Shown: in pieces, positions 1-5,920 of the stretch
Layout of the letters: every line of letters starts with the position of its first letter
How positions within the stretch are numbered: position 1 is the stretch's first letter
Assembly (NCBI GenBank): GCA_016839425.1
Contig: JAEOUI010000306.1
Coordinates: forward strand, 1 to 16,321
Origin: Promethearchaeota archaeon
Lineage (GTDB): Archaea > Asgardarchaeota > Lokiarchaeia > Sigynarchaeales > SOKP01
Direction of reading: 5' to 3'
DNA: 16,321 bases
Program-made: the position numbers and the translations under genes
The notes under the pieces: generated by a model
Database searches by the model: none
What the model was told of the DNA's origin: nothing
The model's input: the letters and a program-made list of their open reading frames with translations, nothing else

Positions 1-941
1 ATGAGTTGTTGAACAATATCGTAGTTCTTCACACTTTTTAATTGACCTGAGGCAACTTGGAGCAAGGACACTAAAAATCCATTTCCTTTTTTTAACAATT
101 TCACGGCATTTACTGAATCGTTTTTAATTATCGCTTCGCGAGCTTTTATTACATAATCGCGAGATATTTGTAAATTTGCTAAAAAATATAGAATATCAGC
201 GATCTTTTCTTCCTTGCTCGCTGGAAGTTCTTGATTATCTATGTATTTTTCGCAAATGTCAATTTCTTCGGAATATCTAGAAGCACCAACCTCGAATTTT
301 ACGGCGCTATCCTCAATATTTGCATCTGAACTTATAATGCTATTTTTCGTTACGGTTATTGCTCTTTCCATTAACCATTGTATCTTTGCTTCTGCAGGAT
401 ATATTTTCGAGCGTTCAACCAAGTAATGGAGCGTGTAATCTAAACTCCTTTTCCATAAATTCTTAAAATAACTCCTCATTTGAGGTTTGGAGGCAGTTTG
501 TTGAATCTTTAGAATGAAACTTGAAAGTGATAATATATTTAATTTGGTTTTAAACAACAAGCTTGCATTTTTGACCAATTTGAAATCGTCAGTCACCAGG
601 TGAGTTGGAATTGTATCGTCCTTGCTTAATAACCTTTGAGCAATAACGAGCAACGATAAATCTGGATCTTGAGCGGGAAACCTGATATTGTGTTCGTTAA
701 GTGATGTTTTTATCTCTCTCACTTCGGAATCCTCCACGAGTTCAACATTCACTATTGCTTGGAATCTATTTTTGTAATTTTCTTGGGCTTTAATCTCGTT
801 GAATACGACTTCCGAGATGAAATAATCCAAGTGAAGTTCATCTCCCGCTTCTTTTAAGTTTTTTAAAAGATTCCTCGATTGAATCGCCCTCGCCATGATA
901 AAAAAATTAGCGTCAAAGATAATTCGTTCAGTCTTAACCAT
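1..941 (-). CDS. PIN-domain ribonuclease-like protein with long helical C-terminal region (3' end cut by window edge)
   Basis: The frame stays open from an ATG at 941 down to base 1, giving 313 codons without a stop, so the C-terminus lies outside the window. Residues 1-125 look like a PIN domain: a first acidic site in IIFDANFF (D10), a second in SEVVFNEI (E49), a third in QDPDLSLLVIA (D92/D94) and a fourth in HLVTDDFKL (D118/D119). This spacing and the lVTDD signature are typical of PIN nucleases of the VapC/Nob1 type, which cut RNA with Mg or Mn ions. Residues after about 140 form a long, charged, probably helical region that single-domain VapC toxins lack. No antitoxin-like gene sits upstream; the nearest same-strand gene is a small lysine-rich protein 103 nt away. 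The PIN call is firm on motifs. The target, and whether this is RNA processing or a toxin, cannot be told. Confidence 0.8.
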   Translation of the reverse strand, partial: MVKTERIIFDANFFIMARAIQSRNLLKNLKEAGDELHLDYFISEVVFNEIKAQENYKNRFQAIVNVELVEDSEVREIKTSLNEHNIRFPAQDPDLSLLVIAQRLLSKDDTIPTHLVTDDFKLVKNASLLFKTKLNILSLSSFILKIQQTASKPQMRSYFKNLWKRSLDYTLHYLVERSKIYPAEAKIQWLMERAITVTKNSIISSDANIEDSAVKFEVGASRYSEEIDICEKYIDNQELPASKEEKIADILYFLANLQISRDYVIKAREAIIKNDSVNAVKLLKKGNGFLVSLLQVASGQLKSVKNYDIVQQL

Positions 942-985
942 GCAAATCAACAAAAAGTAAAAAGATGATTGAATAATAAATAATA

Positions 986-1003
986 ATTGTTTAAAATAAA
1001 GGT
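986..1003 (-). promoter_or_regulatory. Possible TATA element for the PIN gene
   Basis: On the minus strand this stretch reads CTTTATTTTAAACAATT. It lies about 50-55 nt upstream of the ATG at 941 and would place a transcript start near 970. The whole area is AT-rich, so this is a weak call. Confidence 0.25.
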
Positions 1004-1044
1004 TTTCAAACTTTAAAAAATTCGCGAGAGCATATGATTTTCGT

Positions 1045-1212
1045 TTAAACAATCTTGTACGAATCGTCCTGTTCCTTAGGAGGTTTTCCTTTTTGAGGAT
1101 ATATTTTATTTTGATATTTCTTGTCTTTTAAGAGAACAACACCATACTCCTTTTCTTCATCAGTTTTGAGTTCTTTATTCTCATTATTTATTTTTTTTTT
1201 CTTTTTCGCCAT
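1045..1212 (-). CDS. Small lysine-rich protein of unknown function (55 aa)
   Basis: An ATG at 1212 opens a 55-codon frame closed by TAA at 1045-1047. A Shine-Dalgarno-like GGAG sits about 8 nt upstream (CTGGAGTAATAAAAATG), which supports real translation. The N-terminus is strongly basic (MAKKKKKINN), followed by an acidic patch (TDEEKE). A short segment that could form strands follows (EYGVVLLKDKKY), and the tail is rich in Lys, Pro and Asp. There is no membrane segment, no cysteine and no recognised family. The basic start would suit nucleic-acid or ribosome binding, but that is inference. It lies on the same strand as the PIN gene and diverges from mobB. Confidence 0.55.
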   Translation of the reverse strand: MAKKKKKINNENKELKTDEEKEYGVVLLKDKKYQNKIYPQKGKPPKEQDDSYKIV

Positions 1213-1239
1213 TTTTATTACTCCAGTTTGCTAGTAAAA

Positions 1240-1280
1240 TAAAGGTACTAACTATTAAAATCTTTATTTACGAAAATTCA
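1240..1280. promoter_or_regulatory. Shared intergenic promoter region between the small protein gene and mobB
   Basis: The 110 nt between the divergent starts at 1212 and 1323 hold AT-rich TATA-like stretches for both directions: CTATTAAAATC on the plus strand, and CGTAAATAAAG with TTTTAATAG on the minus strand. The exact boxes cannot be fixed by eye. Confidence 0.3.
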
Positions 1281-1322
1281 TAACACAACTTAAAGCACGC
1301 AAGAAGATTTTGGAAAAATTTT

Positions 1323-1838
1323 ATGAAAATAATTCACTTGTTAGGAACATCTGGAAGCGGAAAAACGCATTTTATAATTCAAGCCATAAGTTTAATAAAA
1401 GAAAAATTAAATTTAGAATCAGCAGTTATCAAGAACATTCACGCTCACGAGATTGACACCCCAGGAAAGGATTCTTACAAGTTTTCAGAAGCTGGTGCTT
1501 CCTATTCAATAACCAGAAATATCAAAAACGAAAATTCTATTTTTCTAAAACGCAATATTCCAATAGAAGAGTTGATCAGATGGCTTTCTCGTGGTCCTCT
1601 TAAAATAGATATTCTATTTGTTGAAGGATTTAAACATTTGAATTATCCAAGCGTATTATGTGTTCAATCATTAGAAAAAGTAAAGGATCAAATAACCGAT
1701 CAAGTTAAAATGATATCGGGTTTGATAACTAAGGAATTTAAAGAAGAACATTATTCACATGGCCTGCCAGTGATAAATATTGAAAATAATTTTGAAGTTT
1801 TCGTAAAAATCTTTGGATTAATATTCAAAAAAGACTAA
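1323..1838 (+). CDS. mobB: Molybdopterin-guanine dinucleotide biosynthesis protein MobB
   Basis: This is a 171-residue P-loop GTPase-like protein of normal MobB length. It has a Walker A motif, GTSGSGKT, at residues 8-15. The MobB signature DTPGKDSYKFSEAGA lies at 45-59, and a Walker B-like segment, DILFVEGFKH, at about 96-105. MobB binds GTP and assists MobA in attaching GMP to molybdopterin, giving the bis-MGD cofactor of molybdenum or tungsten enzymes such as formate dehydrogenases. It acts in the cytoplasm. The ATG at 1323 is chosen because the Walker A begins at residue 8, as is usual; only a weak purine tract (TTGGAAAAA) precedes it. No other molybdopterin gene is in the window. The gene ends 21 nt from the convergent HypE-like gene. 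Confidence 0.88.
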   Translation: MKIIHLLGTSGSGKTHFIIQAISLIKEKLNLESAVIKNIHAHEIDTPGKDSYKFSEAGASYSITRNIKNENSIFLKRNIPIEELIRWLSRGPLKIDILFVEGFKHLNYPSVLCVQSLEKVKDQITDQVKMISGLITKEFKEEHYSHGLPVINIENNFEVFVKIFGLIFKKD

Positions 1839-1859
1839 AACCAAAAAGATCTTTAATTC

Positions 1860-2900
1860 TTAAGAACTCCTATATATTTTAGATATTTCATCCTTTTCAG
1901 AATATTTTAATGGTAAGATTTTGTCTTGATTGTCTTTAATTTTAAGACCATCTTTTTTATTTAAAAAAACACCAATTTTTTTCGCTGTAATGTTATTTTT
2001 CGAGAGAAAATCGATTAAATCTTGAGACTTATCTTCATTTATTGCAATAAGTAAAGATCCAGACGATATGGTATTTTTAGGGTCAATATTAAATATCTTG
2101 CTTAATTTAAGAGGTTCTGGGAGTACATTTATCCTTCTTATTTCGATTTCGACCCCCGAATTTGATGCCAACGCCATTTCTGCAATACCACACATCAAGC
2201 CTCCTTCAGTAGGATCGTGCATAGCAGATATCCGAAAATTTTTACTCGCCAAGAGGGCCTCTTTTGCCACGCTAATGCCCGGATTAAAAAGGTAATTCTT
2301 GCATTTTTCAACGAATTCATTAGGACATCCGATTTTTTTCAAATAATCGTCTTTTTCCCGAGCAATAATCGAGGTCCCTTCTATAAAAACACCTTTAGTG
2401 AGAATGAGAGCGTCACCAGGTTTGGCTCCCGAGCTTAAAACCAGAGATTCCTTTTCAACTTCACCAAATAAAGAGCCAACTACAATAGGTCTATCAAGTC
2501 CTGCGGTTATTTCCGTATGACCACCAACAACAGAAACACCCAATTCGTTACAAGAGTCGCTTATGTCCTTAAAGATGGATTCAATTAATTCTTCGGAAAT
2601 GTTTTTTTCAGGGAGAAGAATCGTGGATTGAAACCATAATGGATTTGCTCCAGTACAAACCAAATCATTTACATTGATGTTTACAGCGTAATAACCAATT
2701 CGTTCTGTTGCAAATGTTATTGGATCTGTTTTAGCAACAAGATATTTATCTCCCATATCAATAACAGCTGCGTCTTCGCCTATCTTTGAACCCATAATCA
2801 CTCGAGAATTCTTTAACACATTTGCGTGATTTTCTAACAACTTTTCTAAAAATTCGTGATTCAACTTTCCAGGGATTAAATCGTTCTCTTTACGGGTCAT
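1860..2900 (-). CDS. AIR synthase/HypE-like ATP-binding protein
   Basis: This 346-residue protein belongs to the PurM/AIR synthase superfamily, which also holds HypE, ThiL and SelD and activates a substrate with ATP. Visible motifs are GEDAAVI at residues 41-47 (N-terminal ATP-binding element), VNINVNDL at 73-80, VGGHTE at 125-130 and HDPTEGGL at 228-235. The opening PGKLNHEFLEKLL is typical of the archaeal HypE-like subgroup. HypE proper ends in PRIC, whose cysteine is carbamoylated and then dehydrated to the nitrile that becomes the cyanide ligand of NiFe hydrogenases. This protein ends in KIYRSS with no terminal cysteine, so that activity is unlikely and the true substrate is unknown. No hyp or hydrogenase genes are nearby. 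The ATG at 2900 is preceded by a weak AGGAA. Confidence 0.75.
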   Translation of the reverse strand: MTRKENDLIPGKLNHEFLEKLLENHANVLKNSRVIMGSKIGEDAAVIDMGDKYLVAKTDPITFATERIGYYAVNINVNDLVCTGANPLWFQSTILLPEKNISEELIESIFKDISDSCNELGVSVVGGHTEITAGLDRPIVVGSLFGEVEKESLVLSSGAKPGDALILTKGVFIEGTSIIAREKDDYLKKIGCPNEFVEKCKNYLFNPGISVAKEALLASKNFRISAMHDPTEGGLMCGIAEMALASNSGVEIEIRRINVLPEPLKLSKIFNIDPKNTISSGSLLIAINEDKSQDLIDFLSKNNITAKKIGVFLNKKDGLKIKDNQDKILPLKYSEKDEISKIYRSS

Positions 2901-2916
2901 TTCCTAAATTTGAGTA

Positions 2917-2932
2917 GTGTTTTATAATTTTT
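2917..2932 (-). promoter_or_regulatory. TATA-like element of the HypE-like gene
   Basis: The minus strand reads AAAAATTATAAAACAC here, centred about 25 nt from the ATG at 2900. A start of transcription at or just before the ATG would make the mRNA nearly leaderless, which is common in archaea. Confidence 0.45.
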
Positions 2933-3071
2933 AGCTTTATCTAGATAATTAAATTTCGCAATCTAATTCCAAGAGCTGGGTGATAAATATGAATAGAATG
3001 GAAATTAATTTAAAAATCTATCAAACACTTTTGGTTAAATTATTATATCAATGTTGAGATCTATATCATAC

Positions 3072-3088
3072 ACCTAAATATAAAATAC
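3072..3088 (+). promoter_or_regulatory. TATA-like element of the small membrane protein gene
   Basis: The sequence CCTAAATATAAAATAC is centred about 27 nt upstream of the ATG at 3107. There is no clear ribosome-binding site before that ATG, so a leaderless or near-leaderless transcript is likely. Confidence 0.5.
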
Positions 3089-3106
3089 AAAAACGAGCAA
3101 ATAAAC

Positions 3107-3601
3107 ATGGCTTTTGGAAAAACATTTTTATTAACTCTTATAACTGTTATTGGATTAGGATTTTTAGGTTTCGTCCTTTATCTAGTATTAAATGAACAAA
3201 TTGGGCAATTCGGGACACAGTTATCCGATCTATCAAATCTGGCAGGTGCTTTATTTGGTCCTATAATAACATTTCCTTATACGATCATATTTGGGCTAGC
3301 TAATCCCTTTGCCGAAACGTTAACTGCAGGTTTAATCATACTTTACATCTTGTATATCATGGCGTGCTTGCTTGCTGCCGTGGTTGCTGGAAAGATTGGT
3401 GAAAACAAGCAAGAAGCGTTCGGAAGTTGGTTCTTGGCAGCAATGATTTGCGCAGGCGTTGCCTTGACATTAACGCTCGTAGAAGGTGTTTATGAGTCGC
3501 AATTAACTTGGACTATCGTTTCCATAATCATTGCGGGTATCGTAAATGGATTCATGTACGGAGCAGTAGCCCTATTATTGAACAAGGCAGAATTTTATTA
3601 A
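3107..3601 (+). CDS. Small multi-pass membrane protein of unknown function
   Basis: This 164-residue protein is hydrophobic throughout. Likely membrane segments lie at about residues 7-28, 45-65, 71-95, 106-125 and 134-158; the second contains GPIITFP and could be re-entrant, so four or five passes are possible. Polar links are short (NEQIGQFGTQLSD at about 29-41, KIGENKQEAFGS at about 96-107). Small residues (Gly, Ala) are frequent in the last helices, as in tightly packed bundles. No family motif is recognised. It stands alone on the plus strand between the divergent HypE-like gene and cdhE, with its own TATA box upstream and T-tract downstream, so it is probably a single-gene transcript. 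It is a real gene by ATG, codon pattern and promoter; its function is not inferable. Confidence 0.7.
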   Translation: MAFGKTFLLTLITVIGLGFLGFVLYLVLNEQIGQFGTQLSDLSNLAGALFGPIITFPYTIIFGLANPFAETLTAGLIILYILYIMACLLAAVVAGKIGENKQEAFGSWFLAAMICAGVALTLTLVEGVYESQLTWTIVSIIIAGIVNGFMYGAVALLLNKAEFY

Positions 3602-3627
3602 ACTGTTAATGTGAAATGTCTAATTGG

Positions 3628-3656
3628 CATTAATTTCTTTTTTTTTTATTTTAGTT
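3628..3656 (+). terminator. Oligo-T terminator after the small membrane protein gene
   Basis: A run of ten or more T (TTTCTTTTTTTTTTATTTTAG) begins about 30 nt past the stop codon. Archaeal RNA polymerase terminates at such T-tracts without needing a hairpin. Confidence 0.5.
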
Positions 3657-3703
3657 TTCCTTGTTAGTTCTACATTATTATTGTTTCTAACATTAGATTA
3701 TCA

Positions 3704-3721
3704 AATTGCAACATTGCAATT
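3704..3721. promoter_or_regulatory. Inverted repeat upstream of cdhE, possible operator
   Basis: AATTGCAA-CA-TTGCAATT forms two perfect 8-nt arms with a 2-nt spacer. It lies 69 nt before the cdhE start and just upstream of the TATA-like stretch AAAAAAATAAATTTTT (about 3725-3741). A dimeric regulator bound here would touch the transcription-factor-B site. Confidence 0.4.
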
Positions 3722-3723
3722 GC

Positions 3724-3745
3724 TGAAAAAAAATAAATTTTTAAT
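3724..3745 (+). promoter_or_regulatory. Likely core promoter (BRE/TATA) of cdhE
   Basis: A purine-rich GAAAAAAAA followed by TAAATTTTTAATT resembles an archaeal BRE plus TATA box. It predicts a transcript start near 3760 and a 5' leader of about 30 nt before the GTG at 3791. Confidence 0.4.
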
Positions 3746-3790
3746 TGTAATTTAGATTTTTCTAAACATTAGAATAATTATTAATTAAAT

Positions 3791-5260
3791 GTGAAAAAAT
3801 TGGGAAAACGAGCAAGTCCATTGGATATTTACGCACTTCTCGACAAGTCAAACTGTAAAGATTGCGGTTACGACACTTGCATGGCGTTCGCTACCGATTT
3901 ATTAGAAAGAAAGATCGGTCTGGCAGATTGCACGCACTTAAATCAAGACCCCAAGCAAGCGAAGAAACTTGCTAAGTTAAAAGATTTGACAATGCCTCCC
4001 CAACGACCCGTCGTCATTGGCGTAGGAGACCGAAAATGCACGATTGGAGGCGAAGAAGTGCTGATGAGACATCAATTGACCTATTACAACCCTACCGGCA
4101 TTTTTATCGAGATTCCGGATGATATGGGTACGGAATTGGACGATACAATAAAATACTTGAACGATGTCAAGATCGAGAGGATGGGAGACGTTCTCAGAAT
4201 AAGCGGAATCGCCTTGCGATGCGTGTCTGGAAGCGCCGACACGTTTAAAGCAGCAGCCAAGAAAATCACGAGCATATCCGACCTACCAGTCGTGTTATGT
4301 AGTTTAAACGCCGATAACCTTCTTGCTGCCGCGGGTGAAATAAAAGACAAGAACCCCCTTTTATATGCCGCGACTAAGGACAATTGGGAAAAAGTAGGCT
4401 CTTTTGCAGCCCAAAACAATTTAGCTGTTGCTGCAACTTCCGCAAGCTTGGACGAATTAGCATCTTTGAGTGCCAGCCTTCAAAAATTAGGTGTAAAAGG
4501 AATCGTATTAGATCCAGGAACATATTTTGGACCCGGAAATCTAGCTGCTACTTACGACAACATCATGCAATTAAGAACTTCGGCAATTGAAAACGACGAT
4601 ACGAACGCCGGGTGGCCGGTTATGGGTGTACCCGCAGCGTATTGGACGCAAGCAAGCGTGGACGGCGATAAAGATCTCTGGAGACACCAATACCAAGAAG
4701 TCATTATGGGCTCCATCATGGTGTCAATCGATACTTCGCTCTTGGTCCTTCACACGGGACAAAAAAAGGACGAGATCTGGGCACTTATGGCGTTACTTAC
4801 ATTAGGACAAAGTATTTTTGCGGATCCAAGAATATATCCTGCAGTCGACCCCGGATGTTATAAGATCGGAGAACCTGGAGACATGGCACCTATATTTGTC
4901 ACAAGCAACTACCGGATGACTAAGATCCCCGTGGAACAAGACCTCCAAGGAGCAAATGTAGATTGCTGGCTGCTTGTGGTTGATTCTGAAGGAATAGGCA
5001 TTGAAAGCGCTGTTGCGGGAGGACAATTTAACGCTACAGCCATTGCCGAAGCCTCAACCGAGTATAAAGCTTTTGATAAGGTCAAACACAGAATTCTCGT
5101 CATTCCGGGAATGGCAGCGCGGTTAAGCGGAGCCTTGGAAGACGAGGCGAATTGCTATGTTGTAGTTGGCCCTCGAGATAGTTCAGGTATTCCAAAATTC
5201 GTAGAAGACTTATGGACCCCCGAAAAATACATGAAAGAATTTAACGAACGCGGAGATTAA
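3791..5260 (+). CDS. cdhE: Acetyl-CoA decarbonylase/synthase gamma subunit (corrinoid iron-sulfur protein, large subunit)
   Basis: CdhE carries a cobamide that passes methyl groups between tetrahydropterin and the acetyl-CoA synthase active site in the Wood-Ljungdahl pathway. The N-terminus has the 4Fe-4S domain with Cys22, Cys25, Cys30 and Cys47 in NCKDCGYDTC...LADC. The CFeSP signature IGGEEVLMRHQLTYYNP follows, then a TIM-barrel-like middle. The corrinoid-binding C-terminal part runs from about residue 360 (FVTSNYRMT, DCWLLVVDSEGIGIESAVAGGQF, VIPGMAARLSGALEDE, VVVGPRDSSGIPKF). Its 489 residues are close to or slightly above usual CdhE length. The start is GTG at 3791: the ATG at 3790 is followed at once by TGA, and the Fe-S domain begins by residue 22. 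No cdhD, cdhC or cdhA is adjacent, so the gene is separate from the usual cluster. Codons are richer in C/G than those of neighbours, suggesting high expression. Confidence 0.92.
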   Translation: MKKLGKRASPLDIYALLDKSNCKDCGYDTCMAFATDLLERKIGLADCTHLNQDPKQAKKLAKLKDLTMPPQRPVVIGVGDRKCTIGGEEVLMRHQLTYYNPTGIFIEIPDDMGTELDDTIKYLNDVKIERMGDVLRISGIALRCVSGSADTFKAAAKKITSISDLPVVLCSLNADNLLAAAGEIKDKNPLLYAATKDNWEKVGSFAAQNNLAVAATSASLDELASLSASLQKLGVKGIVLDPGTYFGPGNLAATYDNIMQLRTSAIENDDTNAGWPVMGVPAAYWTQASVDGDKDLWRHQYQEVIMGSIMVSIDTSLLVLHTGQKKDEIWALMALLTLGQSIFADPRIYPAVDPGCYKIGEPGDMAPIFVTSNYRMTKIPVEQDLQGANVDCWLLVVDSEGIGIESAVAGGQFNATAIAEASTEYKAFDKVKHRILVIPGMAARLSGALEDEANCYVVVGPRDSSGIPKFVEDLWTPEKYMKEFNERGD

Positions 5261-5296
5261 GCTCTTTTTTTTTTGTTTTTTATTCTTTTTTTATAG
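5261..5296 (+). terminator. Oligo-T terminator after cdhE
   Basis: Three T-runs (GCTCTTTTTTTTTTG, TTTTTTATTC, TTTTTTTATAG) begin directly after the cdhE stop. They form a strong archaeal-type terminator before the convergent gene. Confidence 0.65.
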
Positions 5297-5323
5297 AAAG
5301 GTTATGTGATGTTTAAGCAAAAT

Positions 5324-5785
5324 TCATAACAACGCAAAATTAATCACGATAATATTATTAACAACCGTAATTATTAATAATATCGCTAAAAAACAACCGG
5401 AAACCGTTATCAATTTCAGAAGAGAGAGTCTTTCGGCTTTAAAAACATAAAAGTTCAATAAAGATAAACCAACCATTGGAAAAAACGATATTAAATATAA
5501 CAAGACAAGATTATCTAATAATGGTATGACAAAAGCATTTGATTCTCGTGCAAGACCAGTTGAAAGACCTATATGCGTTGTTAATATATCAAAAATCTTT
5601 AAAACAATTAAAAAAAGGACTATTTTCCAATTTAAAAAAAAATAATTACGAATTATCCCCTTATTTTCTTGGTGAGATTTTTTTTCAAATTGTGATAGGA
5701 ATTGAAGAAAATTAAAACGATTTGTGTGATGCAGTTGAATTATAGAAAATGACAATTGATTTGTGTCTGTATCTTCCCGTTTCAA
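5324..5785 (-). CDS. DUF5658-like small membrane protein
   Basis: The frame encodes 153 residues. The first 50 are polar; then come about three hydrophobic segments at 52-70, 84-113 and 123-151. The segment KIFDILTTHIGLSTGLARESNAF at about 63-85 has the D-x-x-T-T ... G ... E-x-N pattern of DUF5658-type archaeal membrane proteins, whose role is unknown. The nominal start is TTG at 5785. No ATG occurs before the membrane core and no clear ribosome-binding site is seen, so the start is uncertain; a TTG ten codons further in is an alternative. Codon use is very AT-rich, unlike cdhE. It converges on cdhE and lies downstream of the acyl-CoA ligase on the same strand, but is separated from it by a T-tract and its own TATA-like boxes, so it is probably transcribed alone. 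Confidence 0.55.
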   Translation of the reverse strand: MKREDTDTNQLSFSIIQLHHTNRFNFLQFLSQFEKKSHQENKGIIRNYFFLNWKIVLFLIVLKIFDILTTHIGLSTGLARESNAFVIPLLDNLVLLYLISFFPMVGLSLLNFYVFKAERLSLLKLITVSGCFLAILLIITVVNNIIVINFALL

Positions 5786-5837
5786 ATTTATTCGTTTAAA
5801 ATAATAAGTATTTATACAAACAACACAAAAATTATTC

Positions 5838-5867
5838 TATTTATATATTCAAAGTTTATATAAAATT
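5838..5867 (-). promoter_or_regulatory. TATA-like boxes upstream of the DUF5658-like gene
   Basis: On the minus strand TTTATATAAAC and TATATAAATAG lie about 55-80 nt before the TTG at 5785. Either could seat TBP, giving a leader of 30-55 nt. Confidence 0.4.
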
Positions 5868-5883
5868 TTGTACTAACAACACG

Positions 5884-5920
5884 CTACAATTAAAAATAAA
5901 AAAAAGAAAAAAGAAATTTA
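5884..5920 (-). terminator. Oligo-T terminator after the acyl-CoA ligase gene
   Basis: On the minus strand, right after the stop codon, comes ATTTCTTTTTTCTTTTTTTT followed by ATTTTTAATTG. Such a pyrimidine/T tract is a typical archaeal termination signal. Confidence 0.6.

Noticed and set aside
1860..2900. Naming this gene hypE
   Set aside because: The C-terminal PRIC motif with the essential cysteine is missing and no hyp genes are adjacent.
4084..4419. A 111-codon minus-strand frame inside cdhE
   Set aside because: It is a shadow of the strongly supported cdhE frame, with no ribosome-binding site or motif.
5816..5882. Repeated AACAACAC motif in the DUF5658-like upstream region
   Set aside because: There are only two short copies with differing flanks, too little to call a repeat or binding site.
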